Below, piece by piece: positions 37,432 through 46,636 of a stretch of 64,000 bases of DNA (position 1 is its first letter; the number at the start of each line of letters is the position of its first letter). The stretch covers positions 434,001 through 498,000 of the forward strand of contig NZ_JAJNMU010000001.1 in NCBI RefSeq assembly GCF_022458865.1, given 5' to 3'. Both the position numbers and the translations under genes were made by a program. Under the pieces are notes generated by a model that saw only the letters and a program-made list of their open reading frames with translations, had not been told where the DNA came from and made no database searches. Source of the stretch: Paenibacillus periandrae (GTDB lineage Bacteria; Bacillota; Bacilli; Paenibacillales; NBRC-103111).

Positions 37432-38160
37432 TTAGCTGTTCGTCGGCGTATGCTGCATGGCCCGCCACTGCCTGCCTGAAACGAATACACTGATTTCAAA
37501 CAGCAAGAACAAAGGAACAGTTACCGATAGGTGAGAAATCATATCTGGTGGCGAAATGCACGAGCCTACAATGGCCAGGGTGATGTAGGCATACTTTCGT
37601 GTCATTTTTAACCGCTCGGGTGTCAGCAATCCCAATTTGGTAAGAAACATCAGAACCACTGGCATCTCAAAGGCTACCGCCATCGGAAACACAATTTCAT
37701 ATAAAAACGAAAAGTAGCGGTCGATACCATACGTTTCCACAGCGCCAATCGTCACGTTCATGGTCTTCATGAAATGCAGCATCATCGGGAACACAACCAT
37801 GTAACCAAAGGCAGCTCCAGCTAAAAACAGTACAAACGCCGCAGGAATGTAAGGCAAGGTGCTTCTGGCCTCAGCTTCTGTAAGCCCTGGTTTCACGAAC
37901 CCCCATAGCTGATGCAATATGACAGGCACCGCGAACAGCAGAGCAAACAGCAAAGCACACTTCATATAGATGAGCAGCCCGTCCGTAAAAGAAAATACAT
38001 TCCATTCAATTGCGCTCGCTGAAGGCTGTGACTTGATGTAACGTAAAATACTCGGAGACAAGTACAGTCCTACACAAAGTGCGGCAATAAACCATGAGCC
38101 CACGATAATCAGCCGCTTCCTGATCTCCGCCAAATGCAGTACCCAGTCCTCCATTTCCAT
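37432..38160 (-). CDS. tatC: Twin-arginine translocase subunit TatC
   Basis: 242-aa Tat signal-peptide receptor with six membrane segments. Family marks: HLAEIRKRLI at the N-terminus (conserved HLxELRxR region with the substrate-recognition Glu), FAVPVILHQLWGFVKPGLTEAEAR, and the later MAVAFEMPVVLMFLTKLGLL containing the conserved FExP. The final loop shows SCISPPDMISHL in place of the usual TPPD. RBS GGGG is followed by two possible ATGs. It sits between the GMC oxidoreductase gene (44 nt upstream) and tatA, so a dedicated Tat system for that enzyme's Tat-tagged subunit is likely. Confidence 0.95.
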   Translation of the reverse strand: MEMEDWVLHLAEIRKRLIIVGSWFIAALCVGLYLSPSILRYIKSQPSASAIEWNVFSFTDGLLIYMKCALLFALLFAVPVILHQLWGFVKPGLTEAEARSTLPYIPAAFVLFLAGAAFGYMVVFPMMLHFMKTMNVTIGAVETYGIDRYFSFLYEIVFPMAVAFEMPVVLMFLTKLGLLTPERLKMTRKYAYITLAIVGSCISPPDMISHLSVTVPLFLLFEISVFVSGRQWRAMQHTPTNS

Positions 38161-38204
38161 CCGATCCCCACCCCATTAGAAGCTAGATTGCAGATTCCGT
38201 GTAT

Positions 38205-39926
38205 TCACACCAGAGATCCGCCTTTTTTTATATATTGAGAGACCCCTTCCGCTGCCCGGTATGCGAGTGCGCCAACGGTTCCTGTAGGGTTATAGCCGCT
38301 GTTATGCGGAAATGCGCATGCCCCAACAACGAAAATATTTTCGTGATCCCACATTTGCAAGTAGGAATTAACTGCAGAAGTGGATGGGTCAGCTCCCATA
38401 ATCGCTCCTCCTGTATTGTGAGTCGATTGATAAGGGACAATATTGTATGGCCCCAGCTGATCGGCCGATCCCATCGTCGTCGGTTTCATTTCTTTCATAA
38501 TTTCGGCCGCTTTACCTGCGACGAATTTGATCATTTCACGATCCTGATCCTCAAAGTCAAAGGTCACTCGAATCAGGGGCAGTCCGTACGCATCCTTATA
38601 CGTAGGGTCCAGGTCAAGATAATGATGCTTCCAAGGCATACTGCTGCCCTGCGGAGATACTGCCAGCACACTATTAGCATATTTGATCGATTGTTTCTTG
38701 AACTCTTTTCCCCATGACGGGGTTCCCTTGGGTACCGAATTGGTTGCTATCGGTCGAAGCCCTGTCTGGGAAATCCGGATTCCTGCTCCATGAATAAAAT
38801 TGAGATTTGTATGATCAAAGTTGTCTCCATTGAAATCAGGAACTTCGATTCCGAGTGATCCGGCCCCTGCATACAAATTGAATTCTCGATCATCAAAAAA
38901 TCCGGTAGCTGCTCCCCCGTTTGTTTGATAAGCGTAGTTTTTGCCGATCACTCCTGTTCCCGAAACGGGATCATAGGGCTTGCCCAGCTTGGAAGTCAGC
39001 AGCAGACGAACATTATTGAACACGTAGCTTGCCATGATCACCACGTCTGCCGGCTGTTCGAATTGCTCCCCAGTGAGCGTATTTACATAGACGACTCCAG
39101 TAGCCTTCTTGCCGTCATTCAAAATTTGAATGACATTCGAGTAGGATCGCAGATCCAGATTGCCGGTTTTTTGAGCTACAGGCAGGACTGTCACCACCGG
39201 GTCCGCTTTGGCCCCATATTCACAGCCATATCGTTCACAGTAGCCGCAGTATTGACAGGCAGCCCGTGTGATACCGTCAGGATTCGTATACTGCTCGGAA
39301 AGATTAGCAGATGGCATCATGTAGGGGTGATAGCCAAGCTTCTTCGAGGCCTCTTCGAATAATTTGAGCACTGGTGTCCGTATCATCGGCTTGGTTGGAA
39401 AAGGATTAGTTCTTTTTCCTACAAGCGGATTTTGTTCGGGGTCACCGGATATGCCGGCCATCTTCTCAAATTTATCAAAGTACGGCTCCATTTGATCATA
39501 GGTAATACCCCAATCCTGAATCGTCATCCCTGCCGGAATTTTATTTTTACCATATTTTTCCACGGTCTTACTGTAGATTTCAAAATCATAAGGCAGGAAC
39601 CGATACGTTTGTCCATTCCAGTGAACCCCAGCACCACCAAGCCCCTCACTAAGCAGGAAAGAACCATATTCTCTCATCGGCACAGCAGCAATCTTTTCGG
39701 TATTGCGAAACGTAATCGTTTCCTTGGATAAATCCTGCATCATCTCATACCGCTGTGAATAACGCAGTTCATCATGCACCATATAATAGTCTTTGGTGCT
39801 CCGAGGCTTCCCGCGCTCCAATCCGACTACCTTGACCCCTTCCTTGGTCAATTCCGCGGCAATAATTCCTCCCAGAAATCCCATGCCCACGATCACTACC
39901 GGAACCTTTGGCAATACTGTAGCCAT
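38205..39926 (-). CDS. GMC oxidoreductase, large subunit of a gluconate 2-dehydrogenase-like enzyme
   Basis: 573-aa FAD-dependent dehydrogenase. FAD dinucleotide motif VVIVGMGFLGGIIAAELTKE, GLGGAGVHWNG as the second FAD-binding strand, a four-Cys block CQYCGYCERYGCEYGAK near residue 225-240 (unusual, iron-sulfur or disulfide candidates), active-site His in HNTGGAIMGAD, and GYNPTGTVGALAYRAAEG at the C-terminus. It has no signal peptide of its own, so it probably rides out through Tat as a complex with the small subunit encoded just upstream (42 nt), as known for the gluconate/sorbitol dehydrogenase group. RBS TGAGGAAA precedes the ATG. The substrate (sugar, sugar acid or polyol) is unknown. 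Confidence 0.9.
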   Translation of the reverse strand: MATVLPKVPVVIVGMGFLGGIIAAELTKEGVKVVGLERGKPRSTKDYYMVHDELRYSQRYEMMQDLSKETITFRNTEKIAAVPMREYGSFLLSEGLGGAGVHWNGQTYRFLPYDFEIYSKTVEKYGKNKIPAGMTIQDWGITYDQMEPYFDKFEKMAGISGDPEQNPLVGKRTNPFPTKPMIRTPVLKLFEEASKKLGYHPYMMPSANLSEQYTNPDGITRAACQYCGYCERYGCEYGAKADPVVTVLPVAQKTGNLDLRSYSNVIQILNDGKKATGVVYVNTLTGEQFEQPADVVIMASYVFNNVRLLLTSKLGKPYDPVSGTGVIGKNYAYQTNGGAATGFFDDREFNLYAGAGSLGIEVPDFNGDNFDHTNLNFIHGAGIRISQTGLRPIATNSVPKGTPSWGKEFKKQSIKYANSVLAVSPQGSSMPWKHHYLDLDPTYKDAYGLPLIRVTFDFEDQDREMIKFVAGKAAEIMKEMKPTTMGSADQLGPYNIVPYQSTHNTGGAIMGADPSTSAVNSYLQMWDHENIFVVGACAFPHNSGYNPTGTVGALAYRAAEGVSQYIKKGGSLV

Positions 39927-39968
39927 TTATTTTCCTCACTTTCTATGGTTGACTGCTCTCTCACTGAT

Positions 39969-40742
39969 TTAATGGGTAACAAAATGGTTACGTAAGCTTC
40001 TTGGCTCCATTAAGACGAATTGTTCCTTGTCCATAATTTCGGCGTAGCTCATTTGATTGCCCGGATATTTGCGCATTTTCCAACCCATCATATTTTTGTT
40101 GCCGCCATATAGCGGATCAGAGTAGGCGCCTTCTATCGTTAAAGCGCGCAGCATGTTGAAAAAGGTTTTGCCCGTGACCCCATTCACAACCATAATTTCT
40201 CCTTTTTCCATCATCGTGAGAATCGCGATCTTCTCCTCCTCGGCCAGATCTACAAAACCTTTTGAATATTTTTTCTGGCTGGCTTCCTCCAACGATTGCA
40301 GACCCATCGTAAACAGCTCATTACGCCGAATGCTTTGATAATCGCCCTGAGTCACTTCCCCTTTAACAAAAGGGCCCGTCCGATATTCTCGGGCGTTCAC
40401 GCCCCAGCGGCTGGACATCTGATGATCTATGTAGAAGGCAACACCCAGCTCTGTAGCTCCTGGTCCAAGTTCATCCTTAGGAAAAATACATTCTGCAGCC
40501 GCTTCCGTCAGCTGAAGCTGAGTCTGATCAAAAAACATCGGAGCTTGATTGTAATCAATCGTTGAGGCTTCATTGCCAGGTGCGGGCGCTGGGGCAGGAG
40601 TCTCTGAAGGTTTGGTCAACCCGCCGGTGAAAGCCTTGGTCAGCACTCCACCCACAACGACCCCACCAATAGCAGCTCCGGAATATTTCAAAAAACGACG
40701 GCGCGAATCATCCGATGGACGTTGTGTATCCTTTTCTTCCAT
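39969..40742 (-). CDS. Gluconate 2-dehydrogenase subunit 3-like protein with Tat signal
   Basis: 257-aa small subunit. The N-terminus carries a textbook twin-arginine signal: SRRRFLKYSGAAIGGVVVGG, followed by a Pro/Ala-rich linker (PSETPAPAPAPGNEAS). The mature domain shows AAECIFPKDELGPGATELGV and HQMSSRWGVNAREYRTGPF, motifs of the gluconate 2-dehydrogenase gamma subunit family. This subunit pilots the FAD subunit through the Tat pore in related enzymes (known). It is the first gene of the run subunit 3, GMC, tatC, tatA. RBS AAAGGAGA. A cytochrome c gene diverges from it. Confidence 0.9.
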   Translation of the reverse strand: MEEKDTQRPSDDSRRRFLKYSGAAIGGVVVGGVLTKAFTGGLTKPSETPAPAPAPGNEASTIDYNQAPMFFDQTQLQLTEAAAECIFPKDELGPGATELGVAFYIDHQMSSRWGVNAREYRTGPFVKGEVTQGDYQSIRRNELFTMGLQSLEEASQKKYSKGFVDLAEEEKIAILTMMEKGEIMVVNGVTGKTFFNMLRALTIEGAYSDPLYGGNKNMMGWKMRKYPGNQMSYAEIMDKEQFVLMEPRSLRNHFVTH

Positions 40743-40895
40743 GACAGCAATCTCCTTTTAGATTGGATTATTGAGCTTCATTTTGTAATAAATGGACGTT
40801 GCGTATATTTTGATCACCGGACGGACATTTTATGCAAACAAACTGTTTTTCACAAAATAGCTGAAACCAGAACCAACCCCAAGGAGGAATACCCA

Positions 40896-41261
40896 ATGAA
40901 CAAATCACTTGTCTGTGTCACCCTGCTGCTTTCTATTTCACTATCCGCCTGTGGCTCGAAAAGCTCTGCACCTCCAAGTACCCCAACTCCGCCAGCAGCT
41001 AATCAGGGAGCTGGATCAACTACGGGCGGCGGTACCACTGCAGATGCTAGTGCGATTTATAAGCAAAACTGTGTAAGCTGTCACGGTAATGCACTGGAGG
41101 GTGCGGTTGGACCCAGCTTGCAAAAGGCCGGTGCCAAATACTCCAAGGATCAGCTTGCCACGATATTAAATAACGGAAAAGGGGCCATGCCCAGCTTTAA
41201 AGGCAAGCTCACAGATACTGAAATCGGTGCGCTTGCGACTTGGCTAGCCGATAAAAAATAA
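40896..41261 (+). CDS. Cytochrome c lipoprotein (c-551/CccB type)
   Basis: 121-aa membrane-tethered electron carrier. Lipoprotein signal LLLSISLSACGS with Cys19 lipidated, a long Ser/Pro/Gly/Thr linker (residues 21-50), then one heme c domain with C59-V-S-C62-H63 and the likely axial Met98 in GKGAMPSFKG. ATG at 40896 has AAGGAGG 8 nt upstream. It diverges from the Tat-tagged dehydrogenase operon; in the gluconate/sorbitol dehydrogenase family a cytochrome subunit accepts the electrons, so this protein is the probable partner (inference). A terminator follows at 41289-41318. Confidence 0.92.
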   Translation: MNKSLVCVTLLLSISLSACGSKSSAPPSTPTPPAANQGAGSTTGGGTTADASAIYKQNCVSCHGNALEGAVGPSLQKAGAKYSKDQLATILNNGKGAMPSFKGKLTDTEIGALATWLADKK

Positions 41262-41288
41262 GCATTCCATTGAACATCGTACACAAAA

Positions 41289-41318
41289 AGCCGTTCCTGT
41301 TCGTTCCAGGAAACGGCT
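41289..41318. terminator. Terminator after cytochrome c gene
   Basis: AGCCGTT-CCTG / CCAGG-AAACGGCT stem with a TTCGTT loop, preceded by an A-run (useful for the convergent ABC operon on the minus strand) and followed by CTTGCTT. Confidence 0.8.
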
Positions 41319-41361
41319 CTTGCTTATGAACTGCTTATGCTGCTGATTCATATTCGCTAAT

Positions 41362-42429
41362 TTATACAGCCTGCTGTTTCAAGGCAACCTGTACCCGCTC
41401 GCCTACCTCGAAGGGCTCCGTAAATCCTGTATGCACTTCCCAGGTATGCCCATTCACGTTAACCGCATAATGAATTTCTTTGCCTTGATATTGCACATTG
41501 ACGATTTGTCCGGGTAATCCATTCCGCTCCGATCGCTCCCTGCCATCTCTATGCATCAAAAATTGATCAGGTCTGACCGGGTACAAGCCGCTGGCTTTGA
41601 TCTCCCCTGAAACCTCATTTCCAGCCCATGCAGGTGCAGCCACATTCTCGCTTCTCGGATGAAAAACAGCACCGTCCCAGCTGCCTTCAACCAGATTGGC
41701 CTTGCTTACGAATCGGGCCACAAAGCTGCTTTGCGGCCGCAGGTATACGTCCTGCGGAGTGCCGATCTGCTCAAACCGCCCCTCATTCATTACCACAATG
41801 CGATCTGCCATCGCCAGGGCTTCTCCCTGATCATGTGTCACATAAACAATCGAGGCTTGGCTACGACGGTGAAGGCTTTGAATTTCCCGGCGCATCTCCA
41901 AGCGCAGCATCGCATCCAGACTCGATAACGGCTCATCCATCAGCAGCAAGCTGGGCTTGGCTGCGACTGCACGGGCAAAGGCCACCCGCTGCTTTTGTCC
42001 GCCGGACAGCTCATGCGGCATCCGATCTGCCAGCTGTGTCAGACCGACCATTTCCAATACCTCGGATATGCGTGATAGCTCATTCGCACGTGGTAAAGCA
42101 GCTCTGTTACTTTGATGACGTAATGGAAAACGGACATGCTCCTTGACGCTCAGGTGCGGCCACAGCGCAAAGGATTGAAACACCATACCGATATTCCGGT
42201 GCTCAGACGCAACATTATGCCCGTTGCCGTCGACTGTTCTCCCTGCAATCCGTATCTCCCCATCGGTTGTATGATCAAAGCCTGCCATAAGCCGCAGCAA
42301 TGTCGTTTTGCCACAGCCAGACGGCCCCAGAATAGCGATAAATTCTCCCGATTGAATCTGCAGGTCAATCCCCTTTAATACCTCCTGCGATCCGAAATGC
42401 TTCGTTACTCGAATGATTTCCGTATTCAC
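41362..42429 (-). CDS. ABC importer ATP-binding protein, FbpC/PotA-like
   Basis: 355-aa ATPase. Walker A GPSGCGKTTLLRLMAG, Q-loop in FQSFALWPHLSV, signature LSGGQKQRVAFARA, Walker B LLLMDEPLSSLD, switch His in YVTHDQGEALA, and a C-terminal TOBE-type domain (about 240-350). The start is GTG at 42429 (VNTEIIRVTKHFG), with GGGAGG 6 nt upstream; its GTG overlaps the TGA stop of the permease gene (GTGA), indicating translational coupling. A longer frame upstream is inside the permease gene and is rejected. Together with the next two genes it forms a ferric-iron, thiamine or 2-aminoethylphosphonate type importer. Confidence 0.92.
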   Translation of the reverse strand: MNTEIIRVTKHFGSQEVLKGIDLQIQSGEFIAILGPSGCGKTTLLRLMAGFDHTTDGEIRIAGRTVDGNGHNVASEHRNIGMVFQSFALWPHLSVKEHVRFPLRHQSNRAALPRANELSRISEVLEMVGLTQLADRMPHELSGGQKQRVAFARAVAAKPSLLLMDEPLSSLDAMLRLEMRREIQSLHRRSQASIVYVTHDQGEALAMADRIVVMNEGRFEQIGTPQDVYLRPQSSFVARFVSKANLVEGSWDGAVFHPRSENVAAPAWAGNEVSGEIKASGLYPVRPDQFLMHRDGRERSERNGLPGQIVNVQYQGKEIHYAVNVNGHTWEVHTGFTEPFEVGERVQVALKQQAV

Positions 42430-44180
42430 AATGTGCCTCCCTTTCTTTGGGCTGTCCACTTCACAGCCTGCAGCAGAATCATCAATATCATAATCAGGGC
42501 CACAATGACGCACGACAATGCAGTAGAATAATTCGTGCTGCCTGCCTGCTCAAAATTAAAAATAACGACACCAATCGTTTCCGATCCTGACGACCATAGC
42601 AACGAGGATACCGTCAGCTCCGTCAAAGCGGACAAGAACACCAGAAGGGCTCCGGCCAGTATCCCCGGCAGCGTCAGAGGCAGGAGAATTTTACGCCATA
42701 CGCTGCTCCACCCTGCACCTGAAATCCGGGCGGCTTCCTCCGCTGAAGCATCGATTTGCTGAAAATCCGTCATGCTGCTGCGCACCTGCAGCGTCATGAA
42801 ACGGATCATATAAGCAATGAACAGAATGGCCACACTGCCGTATATTCCCGGATTCCAGCCTCGAATCGGCTCCATCCAGGTAAGAATCATTGCTAAGCCG
42901 AACACTATGCCCGGAAGCGCATAAGGCAGGCTGATCACCAGATCCATTCCTTTTACAAGCAGCGTAGACCGTTGCAGCCGATAGTACGCAAAGGCTGTCC
43001 CCACTATCATACAGACGATTAAGGTGACCAACGCTAATGTGAGGCTATTACCGATCGCGCGGTACGCCTTGGCACTCTCCCACAAGACGAAACGGAAATG
43101 ATCGAAGGTCGTATTATTCCAGCTAAGTGGAAGCCCATAAGCTTTCTTTAAGGAATACATCAGCATCGAGACTAACGGTAAAAAGGTAATCACACCCAGA
43201 AACAGCCAGACAAGCCCCGTCCACAGCCACTTCTTTTTGCCTAACTGAAACCGCGGAACCATGTCCTCGTATCCCGTTTCCGATGTCTTGTAGGAACGCT
43301 GAACAAGCCATTGTATTAAAGTCCCGATTAAAGCGACAATTCCCAGAAGGACAGCCAGCGCAGAGCTTCTTGCAAACGCACTGGGGCCAAATCCGACTAC
43401 CTGCTCATAAATCAGCGTACTTAATACCGTAATATTAGCCGGAATTCCCAGGAAAGCAGGGATGCCAAAGTTGTCCAGGCTGGCCAGAAAAGCGAGCAGA
43501 CCACCGCTTGCTATACCCGGAATCGCCAGCGGCAGCGTGATCGTGCGAAATGTCGCCCATCGGCCGGCTCCACCTGCACGGCTTGCCCATTCCAGCTCTC
43601 GCGGAATTCGCCTGAGCACACCAACCGTCAGCAAATACACAAGCGGATAATGATGGATACCCATGACGAATATAATTCCCCCGTAGCTGTACATGCTCCA
43701 CGGCTTCATATCCTTGGAAAATAGATGCAGAAATTCGGCTATTGGTCCTTGTACACCTGTAAATGATGTCCAGGCTAATGTTACAACATAAGAAGGCATT
43801 ATAAATGAAAGCATGACAATCAAGTGAAGCCATGATTTATGTGACAAGTTACTATAGGCTATTAACCATGCAAGACCTACACCTAAAAGTATGGCAACCA
43901 GGGTCGAACCGCTGATGATGATTAAAGTCGATTCCACCGTTTTCCATGTTCTTGCCTCACTCAATAGATCAAAGTATACGCCAAGCCCCGTCCCTGTTTT
44001 GTGCACAAAGCTTAACGCCATCAGCTTTATGATAGGGAACAGAAACAGCAGAATGACAGTAACGAAACCTAATCCAAGAGCGATCCGTTGCAGCCAGACA
44101 CGGGAACCCAATCGGGTCGGAGCCTTATCGACTCTTGACCCGTTGTTACGGTGCCCTGTCTGCTCAAGATTCGTATTCAT
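42426..44180 (-). CDS. ABC importer permease, FbpB-like fused double permease
   Basis: 584-aa permease with about 12 membrane segments, in effect two six-helix permease halves in one chain. Two EAA loops are visible: LEWASRAGGAGRWATFRTIT (first half) and EEAARISGAGWSSVWRKILL (second half), both followed by PLA/LPGI. This duplicated form is typical of ferric and 2-aminoethylphosphonate importers. RBS is weak (AAGGA far upstream). It sits between the lipoprotein gene (27 nt upstream) and the overlapping ATPase gene. Confidence 0.93.
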   Translation of the reverse strand: MNTNLEQTGHRNNGSRVDKAPTRLGSRVWLQRIALGLGFVTVILLFLFPIIKLMALSFVHKTGTGLGVYFDLLSEARTWKTVESTLIIISGSTLVAILLGVGLAWLIAYSNLSHKSWLHLIVMLSFIMPSYVVTLAWTSFTGVQGPIAEFLHLFSKDMKPWSMYSYGGIIFVMGIHHYPLVYLLTVGVLRRIPRELEWASRAGGAGRWATFRTITLPLAIPGIASGGLLAFLASLDNFGIPAFLGIPANITVLSTLIYEQVVGFGPSAFARSSALAVLLGIVALIGTLIQWLVQRSYKTSETGYEDMVPRFQLGKKKWLWTGLVWLFLGVITFLPLVSMLMYSLKKAYGLPLSWNNTTFDHFRFVLWESAKAYRAIGNSLTLALVTLIVCMIVGTAFAYYRLQRSTLLVKGMDLVISLPYALPGIVFGLAMILTWMEPIRGWNPGIYGSVAILFIAYMIRFMTLQVRSSMTDFQQIDASAEEAARISGAGWSSVWRKILLPLTLPGILAGALLVFLSALTELTVSSLLWSSGSETIGVVIFNFEQAGSTNYSTALSCVIVALIMILMILLQAVKWTAQRKGGTL

Positions 44181-44207
44181 ATCTGTGTACTCGCGTCCTT
44201 CGCTAGC

Positions 44208-45266
44208 TTATTGTCCGAATATGTCCGTGAATGCTTTTTTATCCTGATCACGTGCTTCTACCAGCTTAGCCAGATCACCGGATAATACCTTCATCTCAGA
44301 GAACGACTTTAAACCTTCCGGTGCTTTAATACCATCACGCAGCGGTGTATACCCGATTTCCGCGGAGATCTTCTGACCGTCTTCGGATAGTACAAAATCG
44401 ACCAGTGCCTGCGCCGCTTTTTCATTAGCCGTGTTGCTTAGAATACCAATCGGCTCCGTAATAACCGGCACTCCCTCCGTCGGATAAATAAGCTCAACCG
44501 GAGAACCCTTCTTTTTCTCACGCGGCACTAAATAATCTACCACCATGGCATATGACTTGGCGCCTGTCGCTACTTCCTTAAGAACAGCGCCGTTACCCTT
44601 GACTACAGAGATTTCGCTTGCTTTAAGCTGTTTGAAAAAGTCCCAGCCAAATTCATTCGTCCTTGTCATCACGCCAACATTATAAGCAGCCGCTCCCGAA
44701 TACAATGGACTGGGCATAATAGCTGCGCCTTTGTTGGCCGCTTCCGTCAACACCTTCCAAGAAGTAGGCATCGTTTTTACTTTTTGTGTATTAACAGCGA
44801 GCACCGTCGCTAAAATTTTGGTACCTTGATACATCCCATCGGGATCAGCAAATCCTTTTGGGATTTTGGCCAGTTCAGGTGATTTGTAAGATTTTAACAA
44901 TTTCTGCTGTTTAAGCGCCTCGAAGGTTACGGAATCTGCAACCAGCAGCACATCGGCCTGGACTTTACCTGCCTGATTCTCTGCCTGAAGCTTGGCGATC
45001 ACCTCTTCCGTCCCGGAGCGGTATGTCTCCACCTTCACCTCAGGAAACTTTTTATTAAAAGCTGTAATCAGCTTTGTCACATCTTCTTCAGGCTGGGAGG
45101 TGTAAAAATTCAGCTTGCCTGCTACAGCCGCTTTCGTCTCCGCTACTCCGGCAGACGCTGCCTGAGAGGCGGACTTTTCTGTGCTGGTGGGCGAGGTGCC
45201 GCAGCCGCTGATCGTCCAAACCATGATGCAGGCGAGACTCATTGTGATCCATTTACCTTTACGCAT
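44208..45266 (-). CDS. ABC importer substrate-binding lipoprotein, FbpA/FutA-like
   Basis: 352-aa lipoprotein. Signal MRKGKWITMSLACIMVWTIS with Cys22 (ISGC) lipidated and a Ser/Ala-rich linker. The mature part opens KLNFYTSQPEEDVTKLITAF and has SGTEEVIAKLQAE and PTEGVPVITEPIGILSNT, the pattern of family-1 iron/phosphonate binding proteins. The double Tyr that binds Fe3+ in FbpA is not convincingly visible, so a phosphonate or other small-anion ligand remains possible. RBS GGAGAG is 9 nt from the ATG. First gene of the transport operon; no Fur box was found upstream. Confidence 0.88.
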   Translation of the reverse strand: MRKGKWITMSLACIMVWTISGCGTSPTSTEKSASQAASAGVAETKAAVAGKLNFYTSQPEEDVTKLITAFNKKFPEVKVETYRSGTEEVIAKLQAENQAGKVQADVLLVADSVTFEALKQQKLLKSYKSPELAKIPKGFADPDGMYQGTKILATVLAVNTQKVKTMPTSWKVLTEAANKGAAIMPSPLYSGAAAYNVGVMTRTNEFGWDFFKQLKASEISVVKGNGAVLKEVATGAKSYAMVVDYLVPREKKKGSPVELIYPTEGVPVITEPIGILSNTANEKAAQALVDFVLSEDGQKISAEIGYTPLRDGIKAPEGLKSFSEMKVLSGDLAKLVEARDQDKKAFTDIFGQ

Positions 45267-45360
45267 TATCGGTATCTCTCCTCTTTTGTGCTATATTTCA
45301 CCTTATTGTACAGCTCCACTATTAACGCAAGATCATACAAGCTTAATAGTTTTGTAAATT

Positions 45361-45421
45361 CTTAAGAAAATCTTCAGAATTCCCCTTACTTTATCTGAAG
45401 AACTTTTAGTTATGCTATAAA
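45361..45421 (+). promoter_or_regulatory. Direct repeat and -10 element upstream of the methyltransferase-DedA-two-component operon
   Basis: CTTAAGA (45361-45367) and CTTCAGA (45372-45378) lie 11 bp apart, the spacing that OmpR-family regulators use on one DNA face. About 38 bp downstream is TATAAA (45416-45421), an extended -10 preceded by TATGC. The operon contains an OmpR-type regulator, so autoregulation is plausible. Confidence 0.45.
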
Positions 45422-45446
45422 CAGTTCTTTTACAGGAGGAATTCGT

Positions 45447-46037
45447 ATGATGGTAGAAACCAAGTCACAAATACATGAAAAGCTGCTGTTCTTATATAAA
45501 TTTGTATGCTCACCCGGACAAATCGGCAGTGTGACACCAAGCTCCCGTTATTTGGCCGATAAAATGCTTGCCTCCGTACCATGGGATCAGGTAAGCAGCA
45601 TCGCTGAGCTTGGTGCAGGTACAGGTGCCATCACAAAGCACATCCAAGCTGTCAGACAAGTCCATACCAATGTACTGCTATTTGAAAAAGATCCGTATTT
45701 GCAGCAAGCGCTGGAACGCCAATATCCACAATTTGCTTGTTATTCCGATGGCCGCGACCTGTCGTATGCAATGCGTCAGGAGTCCATTGAGCAGCTGGAT
45801 GCGATCATTTCCGGACTGCCCTTTTTCAACTTTCCACAAGCTATCAGGGATCAGCTGATGAACCAGATTGTCACGTCACTGAAAACAGGTGGACTGTTTA
45901 TCGCTTTTCAATACTCCCTGCAGATGAAGTCACAGCTAAGTGAACATTTTGATATCGAAGCTGTCCATTGGGTTCCCTTGAACCTGCCTCCGGCCTTCGT
46001 TTATGTGTGCCGCAAAAAAGGAGTTCGACCATCATGA
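45447..46037 (+). CDS. Class I SAM methyltransferase, phospholipid methyltransferase-like
   Basis: 196-aa methyltransferase resembling PmtA-type and rRNA-dimethylase-fold enzymes. SAM motif I SIAELGAGTGAITKHIQ near residues 50-66, acidic end of strand 2 VLLFEKDPYLQQAL, then IISGLPFFNFPQAIRDQLMN (the NLPF-like motif IV), and GGLFIAFQYSLQ. The start ATG has GGAGG 7 nt upstream. It is the first gene of an operon in which every junction overlaps (ATGA to DedA), so production is coupled to a membrane protein and a two-component system. Membrane phospholipid N-methylation is a guess from the family; no substrate is shown. Confidence 0.85.
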   Translation: MMVETKSQIHEKLLFLYKFVCSPGQIGSVTPSSRYLADKMLASVPWDQVSSIAELGAGTGAITKHIQAVRQVHTNVLLFEKDPYLQQALERQYPQFACYSDGRDLSYAMRQESIEQLDAIISGLPFFNFPQAIRDQLMNQIVTSLKTGGLFIAFQYSLQMKSQLSEHFDIEAVHWVPLNLPPAFVYVCRKKGVRPS

Positions 46038-46636
46038 ACTATGACACTCTCGTATCCATGATTGAACATTATGGTTATGCAGCCTTGTTTTTTTCCTTAT
46101 GGCTCGGGATTGTCGGGATGCCGATTCCTGACGAGGTTGTTGTGATGACTGGCGGGGCGGTTACAGTAAGTGGAATTCTGCAGGTGATTCCCGCTTTTGT
46201 GCTTACGTATTTGGGTGTTATATCCGGGTTATCCTTAGGATATATACTGGGGCGATATGTGGGTACACCAGTGCTGGATAAGCTGCGGCGCAAACCAAGG
46301 ATGAATAGATGGATCGGCTTTTCGGAGCGATTAATCGTCAAGTATGGAAGCTTCGCACTGTGTATCAGCTACTTGCTTCCCGTAGTCCGGCACATCATGC
46401 CGTATCTGGTCGGGATCAATAAAATGAGTTTTAGACGTTATGCGCTGCTCTCGTATACGACCGGTCTTGTTTGGACATTGATTTTTTTTACCGTGGGGCG
46501 TTTTGTTGGAAATCATGTGCAGGATGTCGGGGTTCTGGTTTATAATTACGGTATCCGGCTGTTAGGATTGCTGGGGTTGTGTATCATTATTATGATCGTC
46601 ATACGGTTAGTTCGAAGGAGAGATCCGGCTCGATGA
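46034..46636 (+). CDS. DedA/VTT-family membrane protein
   Basis: 200-aa integral membrane protein with about four to five helices. Signature region: FFSLWLGIVGMPIPDEVVVM near residues 18-37, the GxxxPxPGE-like re-entrant loop of DedA proteins, and SYLLPVVRHIMPYLVGINKM, which carries the conserved FxRxxP-like region (VVRHIMP). DedA proteins are thought to move phospholipids or polyprenyl lipids across the membrane and affect resistance to cationic peptides. ATG at 46034 overlaps the stop of the methyltransferase gene (ATGA), and its own stop overlaps the response-regulator start. Confidence 0.92.
   Translation: MNYDTLVSMIEHYGYAALFFSLWLGIVGMPIPDEVVVMTGGAVTVSGILQVIPAFVLTYLGVISGLSLGYILGRYVGTPVLDKLRRKPRMNRWIGFSERLIVKYGSFALCISYLLPVVRHIMPYLVGINKMSFRRYALLSYTTGLVWTLIFFTVGRFVGNHVQDVGVLVYNYGIRLLGLLGLCIIIMIVIRLVRRRDPAR

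Noticed and set aside
42430..42513. 28-codon N-terminal extension of the ABC ATPase
   Set aside because: It overlaps the permease gene and has no RBS, while the GTG at 42429 has GGGAGG at good spacing and forms a GTGA junction.
45267..45446. Fur or Pho box upstream of the Fe3+/phosphonate-type importer
   Set aside because: Only one TTTACA hexamer and a TTCTTAAGAA palindrome are present; no 19-bp Fur dyad and no run of Pho hexamers.
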